Made by a program: the position numbers and the translations under genes. A stretch of DNA of 64,000 nucleotides from assembly GCF_003569005.1 (NCBI RefSeq), contig NZ_BCUR01000004.1, positions 675,425-739,424 of the forward strand. The letters are read 5' to 3'. The DNA comes from Vibrio superstes (lineage in GTDB: Bacteria; Pseudomonadota; Gammaproteobacteria; Enterobacterales; Vibrionaceae). Shown piece after piece: positions 54,479 to 64,000 of the stretch; position 1 is the stretch's first letter; every line of letters starts with the position of its first letter. The notes under the pieces were generated by a model that saw only the letters and a list, made by a program, of their open reading frames with translations, did not search any database and was not told where the DNA came from.

Positions 54479-56376
54479 TCTTCAGGCTCGATATAGTCAT
54501 AAGTTGGGTTTAACAAAATATGGTCGAAAATTTGTCTTGCCACTGGTGCACCATGAGTTGAACCACCCCCTGCATTCTCTAGGACAATAGTCAAAATAAC
54601 CTGAGGGTTATCATAGGGTGCGAATCCAGTGAACAGAGCGTGATCTCGCAAGTGTTCAGCTATCTCGTCAGCATCGTATTTTTCATCTTCCGCGAGCCCA
54701 AATACCTGTGCTGTTCCCGATTTACCAGCGCTCTTATATTTCATGCCTGCAAATGCGCGGCGAGCTGTGCCTCGTTTACCATGGTTAACCAAGTACATAC
54801 CATGCTTGGCAATGGTCCAAAACTCTTTCTTCACGCCGGTGATTGGTGGATACAGCTCCGGCTGCTTGAACTCTTCCACAGTGCCATTATGCTCAACAGG
54901 TTTGATGGTTGAGCGAAGGATCTGCGGTGCCATTACCTTGCCTTCATTGATCAATACCGAAGTCGCCTTGGCTATCTGCATTGGGGTCGCTGTCCAGTAA
55001 CCTTGACCTATGCCGACAGGAATCGTGTCCCCTTGATACCAAGGTGCGTTGTGTCTGGCACGCTTCCATTCACGTGTAGGCATGTTGGCTTTGCTTTCTT
55101 CATAGATATCGATGCCGGTATAGTCACCAAAGCCAAACTCTTGCATCCATTTAGAAATACGGTCGATGCCCAAGTCATAAGCTATTTGATAGAAGAAGGT
55201 ATCCACCGACTCTTCAATGGCTTTATTGATATCAACTTCGCCATGTCCCCAGCGTAACCAATCTCTAAATGGTCGAGTCTTGGAATTTGGAATACGCCAA
55301 TATCCGGGGTCGTTACGTGTCGTGGTCGGAGTAATCACTTTTTCTTGTAACGCTGCCACTGCAATGAAGGGTTTTACCGTCGATGCAGGAGGGTAGATAC
55401 CTAACGTGGCCCGGTTTACCAGCGGGCGATTAATATCACTGAGCAGCGCTCTATAATCTTTGCCTGAAATGCCATGCACAAAGGAGTTAGGGTCATAACT
55501 AGGGCTAGATACCATAGCAAGCACTGCATCAGTATGAGGCTCAAGGATAACAGCGCTGCCTCGACGACCATCCAGAAGCTCGAATAAATAGCTTTGTAGC
55601 TTAATATCGATGTTAAGAACGATATCTTCACCCGGAGTAGGCGGCTCGTACTTTAGGGTACGAATGACGCGACCACGGCTATTGACTTCAACCTCTTGGT
55701 AGCCCGGTTTACCGTGCAAGATATCTTCGTAGTAACGCTCGATGCCTAGCTTACCAATATCATGTGTGGCTTGGTAATCCTGCACCTTATCTTCGCGGGT
55801 TAAGCGCTGAATGTCGCGGTCATTGATACGGGAAACATAGCCGAGAACATGGGTCAGGATCTCACCGTAGGGATAAAAACGCTTTAGGGTAGCGTTTACT
55901 TCTACGCCTGGAAATTCATGCTGATGAACAGAGAAGATAGCGACTTGTTCTTCTGAAAGTTGTCCAAGTAACGGTACTGATTTAAAACGTCTAGAACGCT
56001 TACGATCTCGCTGAAATCGCTCTACTTGCTCTTCCGAAATAGCGGGTAGCAGTTGCTGAAGGCGAGAAATCGTCTCATCAAGGTTGATGACCTTTTCAGG
56101 AGTGAGTTCTAGAGAAAATACAGGTCTGTTCTCCGCTAAAACAATGCCATTCCTGTCGTAGATTAGGCCACGATTGGGCGCGATGGGTACGACTTTGATA
56201 CGGTTATCGTTAGAGCGAGTTTGATAGTCTTGAAACTGATTAACCTGAATATGATACAGGTTAATGATAAGCAGGCCGATGAGAACAAGGATGCCAATGA
56301 AGGCAACCAAAGCGCGGTTGCTAAAAAGCCGAGTCTCGAGTTTATGGTCTCTAAAATGAGAGCGCTTACGCATCAT
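54475..56376 (-). CDS. mrdA: Penicillin-binding protein 2 (transpeptidase)
   Basis: PBP2 crosslinks new peptidoglycan during elongation. One N-terminal membrane helix (ALVAFIGILVLIGLLIINLYHI) precedes the dimerisation domain and the transpeptidase. The active serine is in PPASTVKPF, SxN in the ESVDTFFYQ region, and KSGTAQ near the C-terminus. The 633 residues match E. coli (633). It is coupled to rodA and lies 6 bp after rlmH. Confidence 0.96.
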   Translation of the reverse strand: MMRKRSHFRDHKLETRLFSNRALVAFIGILVLIGLLIINLYHIQVNQFQDYQTRSNDNRIKVVPIAPNRGLIYDRNGIVLAENRPVFSLELTPEKVINLDETISRLQQLLPAISEEQVERFQRDRKRSRRFKSVPLLGQLSEEQVAIFSVHQHEFPGVEVNATLKRFYPYGEILTHVLGYVSRINDRDIQRLTREDKVQDYQATHDIGKLGIERYYEDILHGKPGYQEVEVNSRGRVIRTLKYEPPTPGEDIVLNIDIKLQSYLFELLDGRRGSAVILEPHTDAVLAMVSSPSYDPNSFVHGISGKDYRALLSDINRPLVNRATLGIYPPASTVKPFIAVAALQEKVITPTTTRNDPGYWRIPNSKTRPFRDWLRWGHGEVDINKAIEESVDTFFYQIAYDLGIDRISKWMQEFGFGDYTGIDIYEESKANMPTREWKRARHNAPWYQGDTIPVGIGQGYWTATPMQIAKATSVLINEGKVMAPQILRSTIKPVEHNGTVEEFKQPELYPPITGVKKEFWTIAKHGMYLVNHGKRGTARRAFAGMKYKSAGKSGTAQVFGLAEDEKYDADEIAEHLRDHALFTGFAPYDNPQVILTIVLENAGGGSTHGAPVARQIFDHILLNPTYDYIEPEE

Positions 56377-56382
56377 GCTCGG

Positions 56383-56853
56383 TTACTCACGATGGTAGGG
56401 GTGGTTCGCGTTAACGCTCCAAGCTCGATAAAGACTCTCTGCCATTACTACACGCACCAAAGGGTGAGGAAGAGTCAAAGGAGAGAGTGACCAGCTTTGT
56501 TCTGCTGCCGCTTTACAGGCTGGCGCTAACCCCTCGGGGCCACCAATTAAGATGGATACATCTCGAGCGTCAAGTTTCCAGCGATCCAACTGTTTAGCCA
56601 GTTGTGGTGTATCCCAAGGCTTACCTGGAATGTCTAAGGTCACAATACGGTTTCCTTTGGGTACCGCAGCCAACATGGCTTCGCCTTCTTTTTGCAAGAT
56701 GCGTGCAATATCGGCATTCTTGCCTCGTTTACCAGCAGTAATTTCAATGAGCTCTAGTGGCATATCGTTGGGAAAACGACGCTTATACTCATTAAAGCCT
56801 TCTTCTACCCATTTTGGCATTTTAGTACCAACGGCAACGAGTTGGATCTTCAC
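56383..56853 (-). CDS. rlmH: 23S rRNA (pseudouridine1915-N3)-methyltransferase
   Basis: RlmH is a SPOUT-class enzyme that methylates pseudouridine 1915 in helix 69. Signatures are [23 protein letters not shown], the knot region [13 protein letters not shown], and [24 protein letters not shown]. The 156 residues match E. coli (155). The start codon is GTG. It follows rsfS by 3 bp in the conserved rsfS-rlmH-mrdA order. Confidence 0.96.
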   Translation of the reverse strand: MKIQLVAVGTKMPKWVEEGFNEYKRRFPNDMPLELIEITAGKRGKNADIARILQKEGEAMLAAVPKGNRIVTLDIPGKPWDTPQLAKQLDRWKLDARDVSILIGGPEGLAPACKAAAEQSWSLSPLTLPHPLVRVVMAESLYRAWSVNANHPYHRE

Positions 56854-56856
56854 TGA

Positions 56857-57174
56857 TTAACCCCAAAGTTTTTCTAGTTGGTAAAGCTCGCGATGTTCTT
56901 CTTGCATGACATGAACCATAGTAGAACCCATATCTACGACAACCCATTCACCTTCAAGTTCACCATCCATTCCTAGAGGCTCAATACCGATCTTTTTTGC
57001 TTCAATAGCAATATGATCAGCGATAGAAGATACGTGGCGCTTAGACGTGCCTGTGCAAACCAGCATGTAATCAGTCACGCTTGATTTACCCTGAACATCC
57101 AATGTCACGATCTTTTGTGCTTTCATATCGTCAGCTTTATCAGCTAAAAAGTCTTTTAATGCTTCGCCTTGCAA
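56857..57174 (-). CDS. rsfS: Ribosomal silencing factor RsfS
   Basis: RsfS binds ribosomal protein L14 and blocks subunit joining under starvation. The protein shows [30 protein letters not shown] and [20 protein letters not shown] choose the TTG at 57174: AAGGAG stands six bases upstream, and the 105-residue product has exactly the E. coli length. An ATG at 57207 would add 11 residues, two of which are encoded by the Shine-Dalgarno itself. Confidence 0.93.
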   Translation of the reverse strand: MQGEALKDFLADKADDMKAQKIVTLDVQGKSSVTDYMLVCTGTSKRHVSSIADHIAIEAKKIGIEPLGMDGELEGEWVVVDMGSTMVHVMQEEHRELYQLEKLWG

Positions 57175-57229
57175 TGCCGGCTCCTTAATAAATTTGTTTA
57201 GGTTCAAAAAAGTATACCATGCGTGGCTG

Positions 57230-58240
57230 TTAAGCGTTTCTTGGCATGCTCATATCGAGTGTCAACTGGGTAAGTATTGGCCATACACTGTTGTCGTAGT
57301 CGGTTTTTACGGTATGTTCTGCCTGAGCTAACGTACATACCATGCTATAGAGTGTTTTTGGCGTATGGCGGTTAAGGGCTGCTGTATAAAGCGGTCGCTT
57401 GTTGTTCCAAACGCGGTATTGGTCAAATACTTGTTGTAGGCTTTTGCTTGTGAGTTCTTGTTTGTAGCTCATCAAGGTATTCAACTCTTTTTGCAGCGTT
57501 CGTAGCAAGATCACGGCTTCCACACCTTCACCATGCAATTCACGTAGGATTCGTTGGCTACGTTTGGCCTTGCCTTCGAGCATGGCATCAATCCAGTTAA
57601 ACGCTGTAAAGTGGTTGTGTCTGCTCAGTGCTGATTCTATACGAACTAGGGTAAGTACTCCGTCAGGGTAGAGTAAACAAAGCTTCTCTAAACTCTGACT
57701 CAGCGCCAATAGGTTCCCTTCATGCCATTGAGCCAACATTTGCACCGCCTCAGTATCAGGCTTAAGCCCTAACTGGTGGCAACGTTGGAGTACAAATTGA
57801 GGCAGTCGATGAATATCGGGTGTGAGACAACTGACCCAAAGACCATTGGAATTCAACGCCTTAAACCACTTAGCGTTTTCTTGCGCCTTGGTTAGCTTAT
57901 TTCCAGATACAATCAGAATGACATCAGGGTTGAGTACTTGATGAAGGCTAAGTAGCTCTTTGGTTATGGCTTGATTGGTGCCCGATTCAGGGAGTTCTAA
58001 CTGTAGAATTTTCTTCTCAGCAAATAGACTCATCGAATTACAGGCATCAAAGACCTCATTCCAGTCGGTTTGAGCTGTAATAGAAAAGCGAAACACCTCA
58101 CTAAAGCCTTCTGATTTGGCTCTGTGCTCTATTTGGTCTCGAGATTCTTGAATGAGCAGGGGCTCACCACCAAACAGCAAATACACTGGGTGCAGTTGCC
58201 TTTGTAGTGTGTTGGCCAACTTGTCGGCAAAGATGCGCAT
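57230..58240 (-). CDS. holA: DNA polymerase III delta subunit
   Basis: HolA is the clamp-opening subunit of the clamp loader. The 336 residues include [39 protein letters not shown] and [16 protein letters not shown], as in E. coli HolA (343). It lies 10 bp after lptE. The usual next gene, nadD, is absent: only 55 bp separate holA from rsfS. Confidence 0.94.
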   Translation of the reverse strand: MRIFADKLANTLQRQLHPVYLLFGGEPLLIQESRDQIEHRAKSEGFSEVFRFSITAQTDWNEVFDACNSMSLFAEKKILQLELPESGTNQAITKELLSLHQVLNPDVILIVSGNKLTKAQENAKWFKALNSNGLWVSCLTPDIHRLPQFVLQRCHQLGLKPDTEAVQMLAQWHEGNLLALSQSLEKLCLLYPDGVLTLVRIESALSRHNHFTAFNWIDAMLEGKAKRSQRILRELHGEGVEAVILLRTLQKELNTLMSYKQELTSKSLQQVFDQYRVWNNKRPLYTAALNRHTPKTLYSMVCTLAQAEHTVKTDYDNSVWPILTQLTLDMSMPRNA

Positions 58241-58249
58241 GCTTAGTCT

Positions 58250-59065
58250 CTACTTAGCAATGTCAGATTCAGAGTCCACTGCAGTGTCTTCTTCTGTGCT
58301 ACTTGCTTCAGAGTTACTTGCTTCAGGCGTATCTTCTGAATCGGTTTCTACACTTGCTTCTGGATTATCGGCTTCAGAGTTGCTGTCAGCCTCAGAAGCG
58401 GATGATGCAGGAGGCGCAGTTTGCAGCTCGACAGGTATGGTTGCCTGATCGTTTTTCTCGTATTCAGCCTGCAGGCTAATCTGGTCGTCTTTTCTTTGAG
58501 AAGGGTCTTCAATCATGCCACCTTCATTGACGAAGGTATCAAATGAGCCGTCATCGTTATCAAGGTCGCTGCGTAATCGCGCCAGCTGACGAATAATCTG
58601 TCTTGCGGCTTGCTTGCGCATCTCATCTTCAATCATGTCTCTTTCAACAGATTTTGCCAGTGCGGTTAACGGGTTATCGAGATAAACGCGGTTAACCTGG
58701 GTGCTGAATGTTCGTGTGCCCACATCAGGAACAACGACGCGGTAGTTTGCTCTTAGAGTCAGTTCTTTTTCCGCTGCACGGCTGTTTTGATATAGGGAGA
58801 GGGTACGTTCGCCAATACTCTCGGTGAGCAGGTGAATATTGGTGACATTCGCCGCTGGAGTGACAAGCTGTATGCCATTCTGTCTTAGTTCAGTTTTTAC
58901 GTCTCGAGTGAATTGAGCATAGTCATCGTAGCTGGTCAAAGACATGGAACTGACTTCTTCTGGCACCAAGTAGCTGCCGCGAAAATGAAAACCACAGCCG
59001 CTCAGTAATGAGGCAATAAGTAGAGCGATAGCTAGGCGTAAATGAGAAAGGCGTGCAATTTGCAT
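58250..59065 (-). CDS. lptE: LPS-assembly lipoprotein LptE with long acidic tail
   Basis: LptE plugs the LptD barrel that inserts LPS in the outer membrane. The signal ends in LLSGCGFHFRG, the typical LptE start, followed by SLTSYDDYAQF and LYQNSRAAEKELTLRANYRV. The ATG at 59065 gives 271 residues, against 193 in E. coli. The extra length is a C-terminal tail (about 200-271) almost wholly of Ser, Glu, Asp and Ala. It lies between leuS and holA as usual. Confidence 0.94.
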   Translation of the reverse strand: MQIARLSHLRLAIALLIASLLSGCGFHFRGSYLVPEEVSSMSLTSYDDYAQFTRDVKTELRQNGIQLVTPAANVTNIHLLTESIGERTLSLYQNSRAAEKELTLRANYRVVVPDVGTRTFSTQVNRVYLDNPLTALAKSVERDMIEDEMRKQAARQIIRQLARLRSDLDNDDGSFDTFVNEGGMIEDPSQRKDDQISLQAEYEKNDQATIPVELQTAPPASSASEADSNSEADNPEASVETDSEDTPEASNSEASSTEEDTAVDSESDIAK

Positions 59066-59146
59066 CAAAAGAATACTCTCTTAAGGAAGTTCGGTTCTTA
59101 TCGTGCTTCTCTGAAACAAGGTCGTTTGCGACAAAAAAGCAGGATA

Positions 59147-59182
59147 AAAAACGAAAAGTGAGGGCTACATGATGTAACCCTC
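59147..59182 (-). terminator. Terminator-like hairpin between leuS and lptE
   Basis: The stem GAGGGTTACA / TGTAGCCCTC (minus strand, one T-G pair) with a TCA loop is followed by ACTTTTCGTTTTTT. It suggests that lptE-holA may also have their own promoter. Confidence 0.75.
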
Positions 59183-59197
59183 AGCTTTAAGCGTAGA

Positions 59198-61771
59198 TTA
59201 GTTTGCTACAATATTCAGTAGCTTACCTGGTACGTAGATCACTTTACGTACAGTTTTATCTTCGATGAACTTAACTACGTTCTCATCGTTTAGACCAAGT
59301 TCTTCAACTTGCTCTTTCGATGCATCGGCAGCCACGGTTAGTTTTGCACGAAGTTTACCGTTTACTTGAACAACGATGGTTTTTTCGTCTTCAACTAGCG
59401 CTTTTTCATCAAACGTTGGCCATGTTGCCGAATCTACATTTGATTCACCTAATGCAATCCACATTTCGTAAGAGATATGCGGAGTCATAGGGTAAAGCAT
59501 GCGAACAACCGCTTTTAGTGCCTCATCAAGGATTGCTCGGTCTTGAACAGATTCTTGAGGTGCTTTTGCTAGCTTGTTCATTAGTTCCATGATTGCAGCG
59601 ATTGCAGTGTTGAACGTTTGGCGACGGCCAATATCGTCAGTCACTTTAGCAATGGTCTTGTGAACATCACGGCGTAGAGCTTTTTGGTCACCTGATAGTG
59701 CAGCAACATCAACAGATTCGGCAGTACCCTTAGAAGAGTGTGCGTGAACCAGTTTCCAAACACGCTTCAAGAAGCGGTTTGCACCTTCAACACCAGACTC
59801 TTGCCATTCAAGGGTCATATCGGCAGGAGAGGCAAACATCATGAATAGGCGTACTGTGTCAGCGCCGTACTTGTCGACCATCTCTTGCGGATCAATACCG
59901 TTGTTCTTCGACTTAGACATCTTGATCATGCCTGAGTGTTCAACGTTACGACCTTGAGTGTCTACCGCTTTCTCGATGCGACCTTTACCATCACGCTCAA
60001 CGGTTACATCCGTTGGTGCGATCCATTCTTTAGTGCCTTTCTCGTTGGTGTGGTAGAAGGCGTCAGCCAGAACCATACCTTGACAAAGAAGCTGTTTGAA
60101 CGGCTCATCAGAGGTCACGTAGCCTGCATCACGAAGCAATTTATGGAAGAAGCGAGAGTACAGTAGGTGCATACATGCGTGCTCGATACCACCCACGTAC
60201 TGGTCTACAGGTAGCCAGTAGTTTGCTTTTTCTGGGTCTAGGATATCGTCAGCTTGTGGTGAACAGTAGCGTGCGTAATACCAAGATGATTCCATAAAGG
60301 TATCAAAGGTATCTGTTTCACGAAGTGCAGGCTCACCGTTGAATGTGGTTTTCGCCCATTCTTTGTCTGCTTTGATAGGGCTAGTTACGCCATCCATCAC
60401 TACGTCTTCAGGTAAAATCACAGGTAGCTGGTCAGCAGGTACCGGATGAACTTCACCGTCTTCAGTTGTTACCATAGGGATTGGAGCACCCCAGTAACGC
60501 TGACGAGATACACCCCAGTCACGTAGACGGAAGTTTACTGTCTTAGTGCCTTTGCCTTCGGCTTCTAGTTTTGCTGCGATAGCATCAAACGCTGCCTGGA
60601 ACTCAAGGCCATCAAATTCACCTGAATCAAACAGTACACCCTTCTCAGTGTATGCAACCTCTGAGATATCTAGCTCAGCGCCGTCAACAGGCTTGATTAC
60701 TGGCACTATGTCTAGGCCGTATTTTGTCGCAAATTCGTAGTCACGTTGATCGTGAGCAGGAACTGCCATAACAGCACCTGTGCCGTAATCCATTAATACG
60801 AAGTTAGCAACGAATACAGGTACTTCACGGCCGTTCAATGGATGAATTGCGGTAAGGCCAGTCGCCATACCTTTCTTCTCCATTGTTGCAAGCTCAGCTT
60901 CAGCAACCTTGTTGTTTTTGCACTCTTCGATGAACTCAGCAAGCGCAGGGTTATTCTCTGCAGCGACTGCCGCTAGAGGGTGGCCTGCAGCAATACCCAC
61001 GTAAGTCACACCCATTAGGGTATCTGGACGCGTGGTGTAAACTTCTAGGTCTTGTTGACCCTTAACATCGAACTTAAGCTCAACGCCTTCAGAGCGACCA
61101 ATCCAGTTGCGCTGCATGGTCTTAACCATTTCAGGCCAGCCATCAAGGTTATCTAGATCATCTAGAAGCTCTTGAGCGTATTCAGTGATCTTAATGAACC
61201 ACTGTGGGATCTCTTTTTGCTCTACTGGAGTATCACAACGCCAGCAGCAGCCATCTTCAACCTGCTCGTTAGCAAGAACAGTTTGGTCGTTTGGACACCA
61301 GTTAACAGAAGAGGTTTTCTTGTAAACCAAGCCTTTTTCGTAAAGCTTAGTAAAGAAGCCTTGCTCCCAACGGTAGTACTCTGGAGTACAAGTCGCAAAC
61401 TCGCGGTTCCAGTCGTAACCAAAGCCAAGAAGCTTAAGCTGGTTCTTCATGTACTCGATATTTTCGTATGTCCAAGGAGCCGGTGCAGTGTTGTTTTTAA
61501 CTGCAGCGTTCTCTGCTGGAAGGCCAAAAGCATCCCAACCAATAGGTTGCATCACGTTTTTGCCTTGCAGGCGCTGGAAGCGAGATACTACGTCACCAAT
61601 GGTGTAGTTACGTACGTGGCCCATGTGTAGACGACCACTAGGGTACGGAAACATAGAAAGACAGTAGAATTTTTCTTTGTTTGGGTCTTCACTTACAACA
61701 AAGGTTTCATTGTTGTCCCAGTGCTTTTGAACTTTTTGTTCAATATCTTGCGGGTTGTATTGTTCTTGCAT
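59198..61771 (-). CDS. leuS: Leucyl-tRNA synthetase
   Basis: LeuRS charges tRNA-Leu. This is a class I enzyme of 857 residues. The HIGH-type motif is [19 protein letters not shown], the zinc/CP1 editing domain lies at about 225-415 ([16 protein letters not shown]), and the KMSKS motif is [14 protein letters not shown]. The C-terminal domain is complete. Length matches E. coli (860). It is the head of the leuS-lptE-holA group. Confidence 0.97.
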   Translation of the reverse strand: MQEQYNPQDIEQKVQKHWDNNETFVVSEDPNKEKFYCLSMFPYPSGRLHMGHVRNYTIGDVVSRFQRLQGKNVMQPIGWDAFGLPAENAAVKNNTAPAPWTYENIEYMKNQLKLLGFGYDWNREFATCTPEYYRWEQGFFTKLYEKGLVYKKTSSVNWCPNDQTVLANEQVEDGCCWRCDTPVEQKEIPQWFIKITEYAQELLDDLDNLDGWPEMVKTMQRNWIGRSEGVELKFDVKGQQDLEVYTTRPDTLMGVTYVGIAAGHPLAAVAAENNPALAEFIEECKNNKVAEAELATMEKKGMATGLTAIHPLNGREVPVFVANFVLMDYGTGAVMAVPAHDQRDYEFATKYGLDIVPVIKPVDGAELDISEVAYTEKGVLFDSGEFDGLEFQAAFDAIAAKLEAEGKGTKTVNFRLRDWGVSRQRYWGAPIPMVTTEDGEVHPVPADQLPVILPEDVVMDGVTSPIKADKEWAKTTFNGEPALRETDTFDTFMESSWYYARYCSPQADDILDPEKANYWLPVDQYVGGIEHACMHLLYSRFFHKLLRDAGYVTSDEPFKQLLCQGMVLADAFYHTNEKGTKEWIAPTDVTVERDGKGRIEKAVDTQGRNVEHSGMIKMSKSKNNGIDPQEMVDKYGADTVRLFMMFASPADMTLEWQESGVEGANRFLKRVWKLVHAHSSKGTAESVDVAALSGDQKALRRDVHKTIAKVTDDIGRRQTFNTAIAAIMELMNKLAKAPQESVQDRAILDEALKAVVRMLYPMTPHISYEMWIALGESNVDSATWPTFDEKALVEDEKTIVVQVNGKLRAKLTVAADASKEQVEELGLNDENVVKFIEDKTVRKVIYVPGKLLNIVAN

Positions 61772-61915
61772 CGACGCTATCCATTTTCTTGGAAACTGTG
61801 AGAACGATTAAATCAGTTCGTTTTAGATCAGCATAGAATACCTAAAGGAGCTAAAAGCAACAACCACAAAGCAAGCTTTAAGCAATGTTAATTGCCATTA
61901 GGCAAAGGAGGGCAT

Positions 61916-62386
61916 ATGCCAAAACGTCAGGCGGGTTATGATGAGCTGTTATCCGATGTAGTAGAAACCTTAAAACACAGCCCAGATGAAATAAATAATG
62001 TGATTGCTAATTCAGAGAAGGTGGTAGAGGCTGCCAATGATATGACCAAAGACGAATTAGCCTTAGTTTCGGCGTATGTTAAGTCGGATCTGCAAGAATT
62101 TGCTAATAACTTTGAAGAGAGCAAATCGGGGCCTTTTTACCTCATGATTGCAAATACGGTCTGGCAATCTCTATTGGATATTACCGATAAAACAAAAGTC
62201 GAATGGGTTGAGTTCTTTCAAGATCTTGAGCATCAAGGGGTGTATAAGTCCGGCGAGATTATTGGCTTAGGTGTATTAATCTGTGAAAAATGTGGCCACC
62301 GAACTCAATACAATCACGCCACCGAAATTCAGGTGTGTCCTCAATGTGGGCATGATGAGTTTTCTAGGCAGCCTTTAAAGCCATAA
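61916..62386 (+). CDS. ybeL: YbeL-like zinc-ribbon protein (DUF1451)
   Basis: The 156-residue protein has a helical N-terminal half (YDELLSDVVETLKHSPDE, then VSAYVKSDLQEFANNFEE), the conserved block DLEHQGVYKSGEIIGLG, and a C-terminal zinc ribbon CEKCGH and CPQCGH. It matches E. coli YbeL. Function is unknown. The ATG at 61916 has a near-perfect AAGGAGG; an earlier in-frame codon at 61892 has none. It diverges from leuS. Confidence 0.9.
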   Translation: MPKRQAGYDELLSDVVETLKHSPDEINNVIANSEKVVEAANDMTKDELALVSAYVKSDLQEFANNFEESKSGPFYLMIANTVWQSLLDITDKTKVEWVEFFQDLEHQGVYKSGEIIGLGVLICEKCGHRTQYNHATEIQVCPQCGHDEFSRQPLKP

Positions 62387-62420
62387 GCTAAAACTGAATC
62401 GTATGGTCACTTTGAGCCCA

Positions 62421-62450
62421 AGCCTTTACTAGCAGACTCTAGTAAAGGCT
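62421..62450. terminator. Inverted repeat between ybeL and lnt
   Basis: AGCCTTTACTAG pairs perfectly with CTAGTAAAGGCT across CAGACT. It lies between convergent genes and may end both transcripts, although no T tract follows directly on either strand. Confidence 0.55.
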
Positions 62451-62468
62451 GGATTCTCACGCTAGTGG

Positions 62469-63995
62469 CTAGTTTTTTGAGCGATTTCGCACAGATATGA
62501 GCAGTGAAATCAAGATAATGCAGAAAACCATGATATCTAGAGGTAACCCACCAAATTGAACGTAAGGGGTTTTGCCATTTGTTGGTACGACCTTCGCTCT
62601 TAGTACCGCTTCCTCAAACTGTGGAAGATCAGCGGTTATATGACCTTTATAATCAGTGACTGCGGTGACACCGTTGTTTGTTGCGCGAATCACTGGCATG
62701 CCAAATTCTAAGGCTCTCATGCGAGCAATAGCCATGTGTTGAAGCGGGCCTATTGAGTCACCGAACCAAGCATCGTTAGATAGGGTTAAGATGTAGTCGG
62801 TTTCGTCGGTGATATTATCTCGAAGCTGTTGGCCAAAAATAATCTCATAACATAGCGCTACCACCATATGCATGCCTTTGGCAACAATATTGTCTTGCAC
62901 ATAATCACCACGATCAAATGAAGACATCGGTAAATTGAAGAACGGTGCTAGAGGTCTTAAAAAGTCCTCGAGAGGCACAAACTCACCAAACGGCAACAGG
63001 TGATGCTTTTTGTAGCGAGGCTGAGTGTCGTAGTTGTATTCACCGGATGGTGTCACTCCAACCGTTGTGACGCTGTTGTAATAGGTGTGACGCCCCTCTT
63101 GAGTAAGGACCCCAGTTATTACCGCTGAATTGTTCTGGCGAGCTGCCTTATCGAGATTGCTCATGAAAGAGGTGACTTCGTCTTCGAACGCGGGTATTGC
63201 TGCCTCAGGCCAGATAATAATATCCGCATCCCAGTTTTGGCGAGTATGGTCCATATACTTCATTAGCGTTGGCCAGCGCTGGCTTGGTAGCCACTTTGTC
63301 TCTTGCTGAACATTGCCCTGAATCAGTGCTACTGTTTGTGCTCGACTTTCGTCAGGGGCTACCCAGTTGATAAAATGCGTTAACCCTGCGACGGCAAACA
63401 GTGCGACAGGAATCCACAGCTGCTTCCAAGCTCGGCGAGTAATAATCATGGCTAAGCTACTCGATATCGCCATTACCCACATGCTAATCAAGTCTACACC
63501 GCCGATAGGGGCCAATCCGGCCAGTGGTGAGTCTATCTGTGTGTAACCGAGTAAAAGCCAAGGGAAGCCTGTTAGTGCCCAGCCACGTAACCAATCACAG
63601 ATTAGCCATAATGCTGGGGTGACAAGTAAGGCATTAAACCAGTGTTTGTTTCCGTTAAATCGCGTGAATAGGGCGGCAAACAGCGCTGAGTAGATTGAGA
63701 GGTAACCAACCAGTAACGCCATTAACAGCACACTGGCGGCTTTTGGCATCCCACCAAAGGTATCTATACTGACGTGCACCCAACTGATGCCTGTGGCAAA
63801 CAGCCCTATGCCCCACAGATAACCTATTAAGGCAGAAGAGCGAGTTGACTGTCCCTTCAATAAGAGAAGCAACAGCAATGGGCTGAGCAGAGCCAGAGGC
63901 CAAATTTGAAATGGGGCGAAGGAAAAAGTTGTACTAGCGCCAACAAAAGCGGCCGCAAGCGGCCGCATTAGGCGATGAGTCATCAATGATTTCAT
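62469..63995 (-). CDS. lnt: Apolipoprotein N-acyltransferase
   Basis: Lnt adds the third acyl chain to lipoproteins in the inner membrane. About 6-8 N-terminal helices ([21 protein letters not shown] onward) precede a periplasmic nitrilase domain. The catalytic glutamate is in [11 protein letters not shown], the lysine region is [16 protein letters not shown], and the cysteine is in [10 protein letters not shown]. The 508 residues match E. coli (512). The start lies 5 bp from the window edge and the gene appears complete. It is needed for the lipoproteins encoded here (MltA, RlpA, LptE, MetQ). Confidence 0.95.
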   Translation of the reverse strand: MKSLMTHRLMRPLAAAFVGASTTFSFAPFQIWPLALLSPLLLLLLLKGQSTRSSALIGYLWGIGLFATGISWVHVSIDTFGGMPKAASVLLMALLVGYLSIYSALFAALFTRFNGNKHWFNALLVTPALWLICDWLRGWALTGFPWLLLGYTQIDSPLAGLAPIGGVDLISMWVMAISSSLAMIITRRAWKQLWIPVALFAVAGLTHFINWVAPDESRAQTVALIQGNVQQETKWLPSQRWPTLMKYMDHTRQNWDADIIIWPEAAIPAFEDEVTSFMSNLDKAARQNNSAVITGVLTQEGRHTYYNSVTTVGVTPSGEYNYDTQPRYKKHHLLPFGEFVPLEDFLRPLAPFFNLPMSSFDRGDYVQDNIVAKGMHMVVALCYEIIFGQQLRDNITDETDYILTLSNDAWFGDSIGPLQHMAIARMRALEFGMPVIRATNNGVTAVTDYKGHITADLPQFEEAVLRAKVVPTNGKTPYVQFGGLPLDIMVFCIILISLLISVRNRSKN

Positions 63996-64000
63996 CTTAG

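Noticed and set aside
1..64000. CRISPR array, prophage, integron or toxin-antitoxin locus
   Set aside because: No regularly spaced identical repeats with unique spacers, integrase, phage structural genes, attC-like series or toxin-antitoxin pair could be seen.

Overview
This window is chromosomal DNA of a Vibrionaceae bacterium, almost certainly a Vibrio. The evidence is a complete Na+-pumping NADH:quinone oxidoreductase operon (nqrABCDEF) with its maturation genes apbE and nqrM, an OmpK/Tsx-type porin, and housekeeping gene orders typical of marine gamma-proteobacteria. No rRNA, tRNA or CRISPR locus is visible. Nearly all long frames match well-known families; the unusual material lies in the gaps between genes and in one accessory patch near 10.5-14.5 kb.

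Layout. 1-9.7 kb: 3' part of recD, argA behind a tandem ArgR site, mltA, the sulfur/tRNA-modification group tcdA-csdE-csdA, then yajL, panE and the porin gene ompK. 10-14.5 kb: a LON-domain gene, a decayed IS1182-family transposase, a fasciclin lipoprotein, a frameshifted DUF4397 gene, and an ECF sigma factor with its ChrR-type anti-sigma factor, which together look like a photo-oxidative stress module. 14.5-19.2 kb: ampG, a 266-bp folded repeat, ppiA, yajG, rlmG and bolA. 19.5-26.7 kb: the nqr operon, apbE and nqrM. 26.7-36 kb: uraA, dinB under a LexA box, a DUF2884 gene, a cold-shock gene, DUF4250, yaeP, proS, trmO and an AbgT-family transporter. 36.1-37.4 kb: an apparently intact IS3-family element with a 3-bp target duplication. 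37.8-45.4 kb: metNIQ with a MetJ operator, gmhB and the trehalose genes treR-treB-treC with paired operators. 45.5-64 kb: a YitT-family gene, glyA, ygjP, a small lipoprotein, lipA-lipB-ybeD, the cell-elongation cluster dacA-rlpA-rodA-mrdA-rlmH-rsfS, then holA-lptE-leuS, ybeL and lnt.

Functional links. TcdA and TrmO both act on tRNAs that carry t6A at position 37. CsdA, CsdE and TcdA form one sulfur-transfer group. ApbE attaches FMN to NqrB and NqrC, and NqrM helps mature the same complex. RodA, PBP2, PBP5 and RlpA act together on peptidoglycan. LptE, GmhB and Lnt serve the outer membrane, and LipA/LipB make lipoate.

The feature I find most worth a second look is a set of degenerate arrays with a strict 7-bp period (core AG followed by C or T) in the gaps after mltA, csdE, csdA, abgT and the small lipoprotein gene. 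In most cases they start at or near a stop codon and read in the sense direction. Other points are a structured segment with overlapping promoter and terminator before tcdA, a candidate ECF-type promoter before the fasciclin gene, the 266-bp repeat at 16.0-16.3 kb, tandem 48-bp hairpin units after lipA, and the absence of nadD from its usual place between holA and rsfS.
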